This document shows, piece after piece, positions 1 through 7,998 of a stretch of DNA of 42,888 nucleotides. The notes beneath the pieces were generated by a model, which was not told where the DNA came from, searched no databases, and saw only the letters and a list, made by a program, of their open reading frames with translations. The DNA comes from an uncultured Prevotella sp. GTDB lineage: Bacteria > Bacteroidota > Bacteroidia > Bacteroidales > Bacteroidaceae. Numbering within the stretch: position 1 is the stretch's first letter; each line of letters opens with the position of its first letter. The stretch is taken from positions 1-42,888 of the forward strand of contig UQWP01000024.1 in assembly GCA_900544825.1 (NCBI GenBank). Reading direction: 5' to 3'. The position numbers and the translations under genes are program-made.

Positions 1-11
1 AAACATGAAAA

Positions 12-48
12 TAGGAGATAAACACCTATGATTAGTGTTTACCTCCTA
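12..48 (-). terminator. Hairpin terminator downstream of recQ, probably bidirectional
   Basis: Arms at 12-25 and 35-48 pair over 14 positions with one mismatch that becomes a G-U pair in the minus-strand transcript; the loop is 9 nt. The minus-strand transcript continues into a U-rich stretch (complement of 1-11). The plus strand also has a T-rich run after the stem (from about 53), so the element could stop transcription from either side. Confidence 0.65.
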
Positions 49-95
49 CTCGATTTTTGTTTTTTCTTGTGTATTTCCTTTGTTTTGGAAATAGG

Positions 96-2030
96 CTATT
101 TGCCAGTATATTTCTTGATGGCTTTGATAAATGTGTCGCCGCATTTCTTGATTTTGAATTCGCCGATACCGCTGATGAGACCGAATGCCTGGAGGGTGGT
201 TGGCTTCATCTTCGTCAATTCGTGAAGACTCTTATCCGATAATACGATGTATGGAGGATAGCCCTGCTCATCGGCAAGATTCTTACGGATCTTACGCAGA
301 TACTCGAAAAGCTTCTTATCTTCTACACCCGCCATCTCATCCTCGAAAATCACACGTTCGGCATGTACCACCGGGATGTTATGGTCTCCGAAAGGAAGAT
401 GACTGCCGGATGAACTGCCTCCACCATATCCGGATGAACTGCCACCGCCATATCCCAGATGACTTCCTGCAGCTCTTCCTCTCGAACTTCTTCCTCTCTG
501 CGTACGGTTCTGCAGGTCATCATTCTCCATAATCGCCAGCGAAACCTGGTGCTCTCCTTTGAGAACCTTCCACCCCAATGGTGTAACCTTCATCTGGTTA
601 TGCATATTATATGCTACCTCGAAGAATCCCATCTGGAGCATCTGCAGCATGTATGCCTGCCAATCGCGTACACTTACATCTTTTCCCACTCCGAATGTCT
701 TCAGCTCATTATAGTGGTTTCTCGCAATGGTAGGCGTCTGCATACCCCTCAATATCTCGATACAGGTACCCACGGCAACCTTTTCGCCTGCTCTTACCAC
801 GGCACTCAGCGCCTTCTGGGTAAGTACGGTACCATCGAAGGTACGAGGCGGATTGTTGCAGACATCGCAATGACCGCAATCCTTACTGGAGGTCTCTCCG
901 AAATAATTCAGGAGGATTCTTCTTCGGCATACTCTCGATTCTGCGTATTCTTCCATTCTGCGCAGCTTTTCCAGATTCACCGATTTCTGTCCGCTTTCTT
1001 CGCAGAATGAACGGAGGGTGATGATATCTGCCATCGAATAGAACAATACCGTATCGGCAGGAGCGCCATCTCTTCCGGCACGTCCTATCTCCTGGTAGAA
1101 ACTCTCTATGCTCTTCGGCATGTTGTAGTGAATCACCCAGCGTACGTTGCCCTTGTCGATACCCATTCCGAAGGCGATGGTAGCGCACACCACCTCTATC
1201 TGGTCCATCTTGAAACGTTCCTGAACGGAGGCTCGCTGTTGGGCGGAGAGTCCGGCATGATAAGCTTCAGCCTGTATGCCATGCGACTGGAGTGCTTCTG
1301 CCACCATCTCCGTGTTCTTGCGCGAGAGGCAGTAGATGATGCCTGCCTCGTCTGGGCGACGGGCGATGAAATGGTAAATGAATTTCAGTTTCTCCTTCTT
1401 CGTGCTTTCCTGACGCACGGTGAGACTGAGGTTCGGACGGTCGAAGCTGCTCACGAAGGTCTGGCCCTTCAGGTGTAGCTGGTTGATGATATCCTCTCGG
1501 GTAATCTTATCGGCGGTAGCCGTGAGCGCCATCACCGGCACGCCATTGAATTTCTCGTGCAGGAGTCCGAGCTGGGAATACTCCGGACGGAAATCGTGGC
1601 CCCACTGACTGATACAGTGGGCTTCATCTACGGCGAAGAGCGAAATCTTGATGTTGCTGAACAGATAAGGTATCTCGCTGAGGAGTTTTTCTGGAGAAAC
1701 ATAGAGCAGTTTCAGTTCGCCCGCCTCGCATCTCCTGCGGATGATGAGGTCATCGGTTACATCGTTGCCGCTGTTGAGTGCTTCGGCAGGAATACCATTC
1801 GCTTTGAGCGCTTCCACCTGGTCGTGCATCAGACTGATGAGTGGTGAAATGACCACTGCCGTTCCCTCCATCGCCAGCGCCGGAACCTGATAGCACAGAC
1901 TCTTTCCTCCGCCCGTCGGCATCAGCACCAGACAGTCGTTACCTTGCATCACTTCCCGGATGATGGCTTCCTGGTTAGGTCGGAAGGAATCATATCCGAA
2001 ATAAGATTTCAATATCTCGTTGATTTGCAT
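96..2030 (-). CDS. recQ: ATP-dependent DNA helicase RecQ
   Basis: 644 residues, a superfamily 2 3'-5' helicase acting in recombination and replication-fork repair. Walker A TGGGKS is at 39-44, the DEAH box at 135-138, and motif VI (QEIGRAGRDG) at about 313-322. A zinc cluster is formed by C368, C385, C388 and C391, followed by an RQC region (about 400-510) and a C-terminal HRDC domain (about 565-640), giving the complete classical RecQ architecture. A low-complexity Gly/Ser/Arg linker (about 512-552), with the block GYGGGSSS in tandem, separates RQC from HRDC. The gene is monocistronic, diverges from the M49 peptidase and ends at a hairpin near the window start. Identity is firm. Bacteroidetes often carry more than one recQ paralogue, so this copy may not be the only one. 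Confidence 0.95.
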   Translation of the reverse strand: MQINEILKSYFGYDSFRPNQEAIIREVMQGNDCLVLMPTGGGKSLCYQVPALAMEGTAVVISPLISLMHDQVEALKANGIPAEALNSGNDVTDDLIIRRRCEAGELKLLYVSPEKLLSEIPYLFSNIKISLFAVDEAHCISQWGHDFRPEYSQLGLLHEKFNGVPVMALTATADKITREDIINQLHLKGQTFVSSFDRPNLSLTVRQESTKKEKLKFIYHFIARRPDEAGIIYCLSRKNTEMVAEALQSHGIQAEAYHAGLSAQQRASVQERFKMDQIEVVCATIAFGMGIDKGNVRWVIHYNMPKSIESFYQEIGRAGRDGAPADTVLFYSMADIITLRSFCEESGQKSVNLEKLRRMEEYAESRVCRRRILLNYFGETSSKDCGHCDVCNNPPRTFDGTVLTQKALSAVVRAGEKVAVGTCIEILRGMQTPTIARNHYNELKTFGVGKDVSVRDWQAYMLQMLQMGFFEVAYNMHNQMKVTPLGWKVLKGEHQVSLAIMENDDLQNRTQRGRSSRGRAAGSHLGYGGGSSSGYGGGSSSGSHLPFGDHNIPVVHAERVIFEDEMAGVEDKKLFEYLRKIRKNLADEQGYPPYIVLSDKSLHELTKMKPTTLQAFGLISGIGEFKIKKCGDTFIKAIKKYTGK

Positions 2031-2071
2031 ATTTCTTAACTATTTTTCTTCTTTTTCGTTGGATATTCCTG

Positions 2072-2079
2072 CAAAGATA
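2072..2079 (-). promoter_or_regulatory. Possible -7 element for recQ
   Basis: On the minus strand this reads TATCTTTG, matching the Bacteroidetes -7 consensus TAnnTTTG, about 40 nt upstream of the recQ ATG. No clear TTTG -33 box was found at 19-21 nt, so support is partial. Confidence 0.4.
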
Positions 2080-2140
2080 CGCAAAAAACGGGAGATTTAT
2101 TACATTTCTCTCTATAAAATAAGAAAAGTTGGCAGAAAAG

Positions 2141-2171
2141 TTTGAAAATTCAAATAAAAGTCGTACTTTTG
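2141..2171 (+). promoter_or_regulatory. Bacteroidetes-type promoter for the M49 peptidase gene
   Basis: A -33 box TTTG (2141-2144) is followed after 19 nt by the -7 box TACTTTTG (2164-2171) and then C. The start codon is 24 nt downstream, giving a short leader. This matches the canonical TTTG-N19-TAnnTTTG promoter of the phylum. Confidence 0.7.
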
Positions 2172-2194
2172 CGCTAGAAATAAAGGTTTAGAAC

Positions 2195-4270
2195 ATGGCA
2201 AATTGTAATGTAAACACCCACGAGCGCTTTGCCGACATCCAGATGCTGCGTTACGAGCTGAAGGGATTCGATGCATTGTCGCTCAATCAGAAATTGTATA
2301 TTTACTGCCTGGCAAAGGCTACCCTGATGGGACGTGACATCACGTTCGACCAGCAGGGAAAGTACAACCTGCGCATTCGCAAAACCCTGGAGGCAATCTA
2401 TCGCCATTACAAGGGTATAAGCGGAGAGGCTATCGAAAACACAGAGACAGCAAGCGATTCTACTACTCAAATCGAAACTCCTTCTGTATGCGATTCCGAA
2501 GAATTCGAGGCTTTCGAAGTATATCTGAAGCGCGTATGGTTTGCCAGCGGCATCCATCACCATTATGGCTGCGAGAAATTCAAGCCGGGATTCTCTGAGG
2601 AATTCTTCTATCAGTTGATGGATGAAATCTCTGAGGAGGAGTTGCCTCTCAAGAGAGGAGAGAGCAAGGAAGATCTCCTGGCTCAGCTCGTGCCTGTCAT
2701 CTTCGACCCGGAGGTGATGCCGAAGCGAGTGAACCAGACCGATGGCGAAGACCTGGTAAAGACCTCTGCCTGCAATTTCTATGAGAATGTGACCCAGGCG
2801 GAAGTGGAGAGATTCTATGCCCGACTGAAGGATGTGTCTAACCCGACACCGCCATCTTACGGACTCAACTCCAAGCTCACCAAGCTCACCAACGAGATGA
2901 TTGAGCTGGTGTGGAAGGAGGATGGACTCTATAGCGAGCCTATCAAGGAAATCGTTTCCTGGTTGCTCAAGGCGCAGAAATTCGCTGAAAATGAAGGACA
3001 GAAGCATGTCATCGACCTGCTCGTGAAGTTCTATCGCACTGGTAATCTCGAGGATTTCGACCGATACAGTATCGCCTGGGTAGAGCAGCACGAAGGTATG
3101 GTGGATTTCATCAACGGATTCATCGAGGTATATGGAGACCCACTCGGTCTGAAAGGTACCTGGGAGGGTATCGTGGAATACAAGGACCTGGAGGCTACCC
3201 AGCGAACCCAGACCATCAGTCAGAATGCTCAGTGGTTTGAGGATCATTCGCCTGTGGATCCCCGTTTCCGCAAACCGGAGGTGAAGGGCGTTACCGCCAA
3301 TGTAATCTGTGCGGCGATGCTCGGCGGAGAGGAATATCCTGCTTCGGCTATCGGCATCAACCTGCCTAATGCCAACTGGATCCGCCAGGAGCACGGTTCG
3401 AAGAGTGTTACCATCGGCAACCTGACTGATGCCTACAACAAGGCGGCTCAGGGCAACGGATTCAGAGATGAGTTTGTCATCGATGAGGAGACTGTGGCGC
3501 TGATGAACCAGTATGCTGATATCACCGACGACCTGCATACCGACCTTCACGAGTGTCTGGGACATGGCAGCGGTCAGCTTCTTCCTGGCACCGATCCTGA
3601 TGCCCTGAAGGCGTATGGCAACACGATAGAGGAGGCGCGAGCCGATCTCTTCGGTCTGTACTATGTAGCTGACCATAAGCTGGTTGAGCTGGGACTGACT
3701 CCGAATGATGAAGCTTTCAAGGCGCAGTATTACAGTTATCTGATGAACGGTTTGCTCACCCAGACCATCCGAATCAAGGAGGGGGATAAGATTGAGGAGG
3801 CGCACATGAGAAACCGTGCCCTCATTGCCTGGTGGACCCTGGAGCATGCCGAGGGAGCTGTGGAACTGGTTACGGAAGAAGTAAGCTATGCTTCTGCCGA
3901 GGATGCCCTGAAGGATGCTGAGGGAAATATCGTAACTACCCGAACCTATGTGAAGGTGAATGATTACGAGAAGCTCCGTCATCTCTTCGGAGAACTCCTT
4001 GCCGAGATTCAGCGAATCAAGAGCGAGGGGGATTATGAGGCGGCACGCCAGTTGGTAGAGAAGTATGCCGTGAATATTGATCCAGACTTGCATCGCGAGA
4101 TACTGGCAAGATACAAGAAGTTGAATCTGGCTCCATACAAGGGTTTCATCAATCCTAAGATGACGCTCGCCTATGATGAGGAAGGCAATCCTATCGGCGT
4201 GAATATCGATTACGAGGAGAGCTATACCGACCAGATGCTCCGCTATTCTGAGGAGTATGGAACGTTATAA
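2195..4270 (+). CDS. Dipeptidyl-peptidase III-like zinc metallopeptidase (family M49)
   Basis: 691 residues. M49 enzymes remove dipeptides from the N-terminus of short peptides. The family's expanded zinc motif HExxxGH is seen as HECLGH at 452-457. The downstream EEARAD block (479-484) supplies the third zinc ligand, probably E480 by analogy with the EECRAE motif of animal DPP III. No signal peptide or lipobox is visible, so a cytoplasmic location is likely. The gene is preceded by a good promoter and followed 8 nt later by a NUDIX gene, suggesting a two-gene transcript. A long antisense reading frame lies inside this gene but looks like a codon-bias shadow. Confidence 0.9.
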   Translation: MANCNVNTHERFADIQMLRYELKGFDALSLNQKLYIYCLAKATLMGRDITFDQQGKYNLRIRKTLEAIYRHYKGISGEAIENTETASDSTTQIETPSVCDSEEFEAFEVYLKRVWFASGIHHHYGCEKFKPGFSEEFFYQLMDEISEEELPLKRGESKEDLLAQLVPVIFDPEVMPKRVNQTDGEDLVKTSACNFYENVTQAEVERFYARLKDVSNPTPPSYGLNSKLTKLTNEMIELVWKEDGLYSEPIKEIVSWLLKAQKFAENEGQKHVIDLLVKFYRTGNLEDFDRYSIAWVEQHEGMVDFINGFIEVYGDPLGLKGTWEGIVEYKDLEATQRTQTISQNAQWFEDHSPVDPRFRKPEVKGVTANVICAAMLGGEEYPASAIGINLPNANWIRQEHGSKSVTIGNLTDAYNKAAQGNGFRDEFVIDEETVALMNQYADITDDLHTDLHECLGHGSGQLLPGTDPDALKAYGNTIEEARADLFGLYYVADHKLVELGLTPNDEAFKAQYYSYLMNGLLTQTIRIKEGDKIEEAHMRNRALIAWWTLEHAEGAVELVTEEVSYASAEDALKDAEGNIVTTRTYVKVNDYEKLRHLFGELLAEIQRIKSEGDYEAARQLVEKYAVNIDPDLHREILARYKKLNLAPYKGFINPKMTLAYDEEGNPIGVNIDYEESYTDQMLRYSEEYGTL

Positions 4271-4278
4271 TAATAAAT

Positions 4279-4782
4279 ATGACAGATAACAAGAACGAGG
4301 ATTTTCCGATAGTAGATGAAATGGGCAATATCCTGGGTGCCATCACCCGAGGACATGCCCATGACGGATGCAAGATTCTGCATCCTGTGGTTCATCTGCA
4401 TGTATTTAATAGTAAGGGGGAACTGTATCTCCAGCATCGTCCGGCGTGGAAGGATATCCAGCCTGATAAATGGGATACTGCCTGTGGTGGACACGTGGAT
4501 TTAGGCGAGAGCGTGAACCAGGCGCTTCATCGAGAAGTGAGAGAAGAACTGGGTATCACGGATTTCGAACCAGAGTCTTTAGGACATTATGTCTTTGAGA
4601 GTCAGAGAGAAAAGGAGTTGGTGTATGTTCACCGTTGTGTATATGATGGTGAGGTAAAGCCGAGTCAGGAAGAGTTGTCTGGTGGCAGATTCTGGAGTAA
4701 GGAGGAAATCAATGAAAACATCGGCAAGGGTGTTTTCACTCCGAATTTCGAAAATGAATACCAGAAGTTTTTTGCCCACTAA
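4279..4782 (+). CDS. NUDIX hydrolase
   Basis: 167 residues. The NUDIX box (Gx5Ex7REUxEExGU) is complete at about 74-96, beginning GGHVDLGE and ending REELGI, with the metal-binding glutamates present. NUDIX enzymes hydrolyse nucleoside-diphosphate-linked compounds. The overall layout, with an early HPVVHLHVF strand and LQHRPAWKDIQPDKWD before the box, resembles the YfcD/isopentenyl-diphosphate-isomerase-like subgroup, but the substrate cannot be read from sequence. It lies 8 nt after the M49 peptidase gene, probably co-transcribed, and is followed by a large inverted repeat that likely ends transcription. Confidence 0.85.
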   Translation: MTDNKNEDFPIVDEMGNILGAITRGHAHDGCKILHPVVHLHVFNSKGELYLQHRPAWKDIQPDKWDTACGGHVDLGESVNQALHREVREELGITDFEPESLGHYVFESQREKELVYVHRCVYDGEVKPSQEELSGGRFWSKEEINENIGKGVFTPNFENEYQKFFAH

Positions 4783-4788
4783 GAAAAT

Positions 4789-4925
4789 GTCCCACAGATT
4801 TTTCTCGAATAAAAGTCCCACAGATTTCACAGATTTACACAGAGCATTTCTGATGTTCGAGAAAAAAATCTGTGTAAATCTGTGAAATCTGTGGGACTTT
4901 AAAAACTACCCCTCTGTGGGAGATT
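4789..4925. repeat. Nested inverted-repeat element between convergent genes
   Basis: A perfect 32-bp inverted repeat has arms at 4812-4843 and 4869-4900 around a 25-nt spacer. The arms contain CACAGATTTCACAGATTTAC. A second pair overlaps it: 4794-4809 (ends TTCTCGAA) and 4856-4873 (starts TTCGAGAA). A further short pair, GTCCCACAGA (4789-4798) and TCTGTGGGA (4913-4921), lies outside. Two mutually exclusive folds are therefore possible. The site between two convergent genes suits a bidirectional terminator, and its modular build suggests a dispersed palindromic repeat. Confidence 0.8.
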
Positions 4926-4939
4926 AAGAATAAGTAAGA

Positions 4940-5557
4940 TTATATCTCGAAGATACCCTTGAGCGCCCCTCTGGCGATATTTTCGAAATCCTCTCCGAAA
5001 TCGCAGAAACGCATCACGGCATTGGCGGCAGCATGCTTCACTCCCATGTTGTCACCCTGCAATGCCACGGCTGCCTGATCCAGGAATTCATTGATTCCAC
5101 GATCGTTAGGCTCCTTGCCATTCGCAAAGAGACGGGCAAGAAGCTGGAAACCAGCTATTTCATACAGCGGTTTGTCGCTTGCAATCCATTGATACGCAAT
5201 CACCGGCGCATATTCCACATATTGCAGCAGATTGAAGGCAAGCATCTCTGCCATTTCCTGACTCTGTACCTGTTCCATCCAGATATCCGTGATTTCAGCC
5301 AGCATCTTGTCGGCAGGCATAATCAGGGTAGCAAGAATCTTACACTCTCGGATATCCTCCTTCCAAAGTTCGATGGCGAGGTCGTAATCCTTGCCGTATT
5401 CCTGTGCCATCTTCTTCAATTCATAGAAGGGCACACCCCAATTCAGTTTATATCCCAAGCCCTTGTCTCGCATGGATTGCGAACCCGGACCATTCATCAA
5501 CAAGCGAAAGCTTCGCTTGATAGTCATCAGTTTCTGATGTGTTTCTTCGTTCATCAT
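4940..5557 (-). CDS. HEAT-repeat protein of the DNA alkylation repair family
   Basis: 205 residues, entirely helical in appearance. Blocks such as GYKLNWGVPFYELKKMAQEY, LAIELWKEDIRECKILATL and VKHAAANAVMRFCDFGED look like HEAT-type helical pairs of the AlkC/AlkD-like superfamily. AlkD proteins are glycosylases for bulky or cationic alkylated bases. Many short homologues in Bacteroidetes are annotated only by the fold, and the catalytic aspartate was not identified with confidence here, so enzymatic activity is unproven. It follows ispE with a 9-nt gap on the same strand and is probably co-transcribed with it. Confidence 0.7.
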   Translation of the reverse strand: MMNEETHQKLMTIKRSFRLLMNGPGSQSMRDKGLGYKLNWGVPFYELKKMAQEYGKDYDLAIELWKEDIRECKILATLIMPADKMLAEITDIWMEQVQSQEMAEMLAFNLLQYVEYAPVIAYQWIASDKPLYEIAGFQLLARLFANGKEPNDRGINEFLDQAAVALQGDNMGVKHAAANAVMRFCDFGEDFENIARGALKGIFEI

Positions 5558-5566
5558 TATCTAAAT

Positions 5567-6427
5567 CTAAAGTTTTAATACCTTGCAGAACATTCCTTCG
5601 AACTGCTCCTCTATGTTCGCTGGCTTATGCTTGAAGATGCCGAAGATGGTACTGCCGCTACCACTCATGGCTGCATATACAGCACTGAGGTTATAGAGCT
5701 TCTGCTTGATTTCTGCCAACTCTGGATGCATCGCAAAGATAGGCGCCTCGAAATCGTTGACAAGTTCATCCTTCCAGGTCTCGATAGGTTGGCGAACGAT
5801 GTCGCGGCAGCATTTCGCAGGCTTCTTAGGAGTGATGGCAGCGTAGGCATCCTTGGTACTTACGGCAATGTCATCACGCTTTACAATCACGATGTAATAT
5901 CCCTTCATATTATCTCCAGGACCGCTTACCGGCATCAGTACATCGCCGATACCCTCAGCATAGCAGGCTGTATCTCCATCGGCAGGATCCGCACTGATGA
6001 AGTAGGCACAGTCGGCACCCAACTTGGCTGCATATCGCTCCATCTCAGGAATACCGATGTTCAGGCGGAAACGCTCATCGAGCAGACGAATCATGTAGGC
6101 AGCATCCGCAGAGCCGCCACCCATTCCAGCCTGAGACGGGATACGCTTGACGAGATGAGTATGAATGCGAGGAATCTTGAAGTCGGCAGCCAGCATATTA
6201 TAAGCCTTCACCACCAGGTTTTTCTGCTCATCGCAATCCACGGCATTGCCTGTAATCTTCAGGTCGCAAGGCACCTCGCTAGGAAATTCATCACCCATCA
6301 GCTTGATCTCCAAGGCATCAGTCAGGGGGATAGGGTAGAATACGGTTTCCAGGTTGTGGTAACCATCAGCGCGCTTGCTTACTATATTTAAGCCAAGGTT
6401 GATCTTGGCGCATGGAAATGTAATCAT
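5567..6427 (-). CDS. ispE: 4-diphosphocytidyl-2-C-methyl-D-erythritol kinase
   Basis: 286 residues. IspE phosphorylates CDP-methylerythritol in the MEP pathway to isoprenoids. It is a GHMP-family kinase: the N-terminal CAKINLGL block carries the conserved lysine and asparagine (K8, N10), and the glycine-rich ATP loop is PSQAGMGGGSADAA at 97-110. A C-terminal GSGSTIFGIF block is also typical. The ATG at 6427 is chosen over an in-frame TTG six bases upstream because it gives the usual short N-terminus before FPCAKIN. It is the first gene of a probable two-gene minus-strand transcript. Confidence 0.93.
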   Translation of the reverse strand: MITFPCAKINLGLNIVSKRADGYHNLETVFYPIPLTDALEIKLMGDEFPSEVPCDLKITGNAVDCDEQKNLVVKAYNMLAADFKIPRIHTHLVKRIPSQAGMGGGSADAAYMIRLLDERFRLNIGIPEMERYAAKLGADCAYFISADPADGDTACYAEGIGDVLMPVSGPGDNMKGYYIVIVKRDDIAVSTKDAYAAITPKKPAKCCRDIVRQPIETWKDELVNDFEAPIFAMHPELAEIKQKLYNLSAVYAAMSGSGSTIFGIFKHKPANIEEQFEGMFCKVLKL

Positions 6428-6459
6428 AATCAATAATTGTTTAAGAGTGATACACTAAC

Positions 6460-6492
6460 TATATGCAATCTATATGCAATCTACTTGCAAAG
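6460..6492. repeat. Three 11-bp tandem repeats upstream of ispE
   Basis: TATATGCAATC occurs at 6460-6470 and 6471-6481, with a degenerate third copy TACTTGCAAAG at 6482-6492. The last copy overlaps a minus-strand TATCTTTG (6488-6495) that fits a -7 promoter element for ispE, so the repeats would lie around the transcription start. No matching -33 TTTG was found. Confidence 0.6.
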
Positions 6493-6589
6493 ATATAAAA
6501 AATATCCCAAACCCAGTGCTTTTCATCAAGATTATTTTCTTACTTGCATTAAAAATATTAAAAACATCCATATTCTGCAATATCTTTTG

Positions 6590-6597
6590 TACCTTTG
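6590..6597 (+). promoter_or_regulatory. Possible -7 element upstream of the 22-bp array and the Smr gene
   Basis: TACCTTTG followed by C matches the TAnnTTTG consensus. The -33 position does not read TTTG. If used, transcription would begin near 6604 and the TTAAGG array would lie in the 5' leader of the Smr gene. Confidence 0.45.
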
Positions 6598-6633
6598 CAA
6601 AGTGTATCCTCATTTCTGAAAGAGTGATTCCGC

Positions 6634-6721
6634 TTTGGGGAAAATATATTTTGAGTTAAGGATAAGTGTATTTGTCCTTAAGGCTAAAAATATCTATCCT
6701 TAAGGATAAATAAATAATGAG
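6634..6721. repeat. 22-bp phased TTAAGG array (array 1)
   Basis: Three units begin with TTAAGG at 6656, 6678 and 6700, exactly 22 bp apart. The sequence before each TTAA tends to be TCC, so the junctions form palindromes: CCTTAAGG at 6676-6683 and TATCCTTAAGGATA at 6695-6708. A degenerate further unit (6634-6655, core GGGGAAAATATATTTT) precedes them. The 320-nt gap between ispE and the Smr gene otherwise holds the 11-bp repeats and the promoter-like sites described separately. Confidence 0.8.
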
Positions 6722-6747
6722 ATAAAAATAAAAAAATAAATAGAAAT

Positions 6748-7890
6748 ATGAAGAAAGGTGATAAAGTAAGATTCCTGAGCGAAGTAGGCGGCGGAAAGGT
6801 GGCTGGCTTCCAGGGCAAGAATATCGTGCTGGTAGAGGATGAAGATGGTTTCGAGATTCCGATGCCGATCAACGAGGTGGTAGTGGTAGAACAGGACGAC
6901 TATGCCATGGGCAAGATGATCTCTGCCAAGATGGATGCCAAGCAGAAGGCTGAAGAGCATGCCAACACCGAACTGCATCAGGACAGCAGAAGCATCAAGG
7001 CTATCCTGAACGAGCATGAGAATGATGTGGATATGAACGTAGAGGAGTATGATGCTGCCGACCGCGAGATTACCTTCGTGAAGCAGATTCAGGAGCGTAC
7101 GGGCGGCAACAAGCTCAGTGCTTACCTCGCCTTCGTGCCTATCGACATCAAGGATGTAACCAACACCCGCTTCGAGTCGTATATGGTGAACGACAGCAAC
7201 TACTATCTGCGCTACACCTATCTCGTAGCCGAGGGCAATGCGTGGACCCTGAAGGCTGAGGGCGAAATCGAGCCTAATACCAAGCTCTTCATAGAGGAAT
7301 TCGGTCGTGAGGCTCTGAACGAGATGGAGCACATCGCCATCCAGATGATTGCCTACAAGAAAGACAAGCCATTCCTGCTGAAGCCAGCTACGGATGTTCA
7401 GTTCCGTCTCGACCCAGTAAAGTTCTACAAGCTCCATCTCTTCGAGGAGAATGATTTCTTCGAGACTCCAGCCTATCTCTTCACCATCGTGGAGAACGAC
7501 GAGGTAGCCCGTCCGCTGGTCATCGATTCCAAGCGATTGAAGGAGCAGATGTACAAGGATGAGAAGGTGATTGCCAACACCAGCAAGAAGAAGAGCAAGA
7601 AGGATGATGGTACTCTCGTTATCGATCTTCATGCAGATGAAGCTCTTGAAACAACTGCTGGAATGAATTCTGCTGATATCCTTCATTATCAGATGGATAT
7701 CTTCAAGAATACAATGGCGGAGAACAAGAAGAACAAGGGACAGAAAATCATCTTCATCCACGGAAAGGGAGAGGGCGTATTGCGCCAGGCACTCATCCAT
7801 GAGTTGAATTATCGCTATAAGAACTGCACCTATCAGGATGCTTCCTTCCAGGAGTATGGATATGGTGCCACACAGGTAACAATTAAATAA
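6748..7890 (+). CDS. DUF2027 / Smr-domain protein
   Basis: 380 residues. The N-terminal 50 residues (KKGDKVRFLSEVGGGKVAGF) look like a small beta-barrel of Tudor/KOW type. A central DUF2027-like region (about 110-250) follows, and a C-terminal Smr domain (about 290-380) carries VIDLHADE and HGKGEGVLR, the two Smr signature motifs. Smr domains in MutS2 and related proteins bind or nick nucleic acids, some at stalled ribosomes. This protein lacks the MutS ATPase. A Lys-rich hinge (about 276-286) precedes the Smr domain. The 22-bp TTAAGG array lies immediately upstream and may control it. The cellular role is not established from sequence. Confidence 0.8.
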   Translation: MKKGDKVRFLSEVGGGKVAGFQGKNIVLVEDEDGFEIPMPINEVVVVEQDDYAMGKMISAKMDAKQKAEEHANTELHQDSRSIKAILNEHENDVDMNVEEYDAADREITFVKQIQERTGGNKLSAYLAFVPIDIKDVTNTRFESYMVNDSNYYLRYTYLVAEGNAWTLKAEGEIEPNTKLFIEEFGREALNEMEHIAIQMIAYKKDKPFLLKPATDVQFRLDPVKFYKLHLFEENDFFETPAYLFTIVENDEVARPLVIDSKRLKEQMYKDEKVIANTSKKKSKKDDGTLVIDLHADEALETTAGMNSADILHYQMDIFKNTMAENKKNKGQKIIFIHGKGEGVLRQALIHELNYRYKNCTYQDASFQEYGYGATQVTIK

Positions 7891-7998
7891 ACATTGAACA
7901 TTGAACTTGGAACTTTGAACTTTATGATATGCTTAGCAAGTTATATCACTCAAAGTAATCATACAGTTCCAAGTTCAAAGTTCCAAGTTCAAAGTAAT
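7891..7998 (+). repeat. Heptamer arrays forming a 22-bp inverted repeat before nadE
   Basis: Five 7-bp units of the type ACTTTGA (7891-7925) are followed after a spacer by four units alternating AGTTCCA and AGTTCAA (7965-7992). The two blocks contain a perfect 22-bp inverted repeat, 7901-7922 against 7971-7992, with a 48-nt loop. The right arm ends 6 nt before the nadE ATG, so in RNA the stem would abut the initiation region. Confidence 0.85.

Noticed and set aside
2174..4093. 639-codon open frame antisense to the M49 peptidase gene
   Set aside because: It mirrors the codon bias of the sense gene, has no recognisable domain, and the sense frame carries complete zinc motifs.
7894..7998. 35-residue N-terminal extension of NadE
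   Set aside because: It is encoded by the heptamer repeats and spacer; the family-typical N-terminus begins at ATG 7999.
7891..7998. CRISPR-like appearance of the short tandem arrays
   Set aside because: Units are 7 bp (or 22 bp in the TTAAGG arrays) without unique spacers of typical length, and no cas gene is present.
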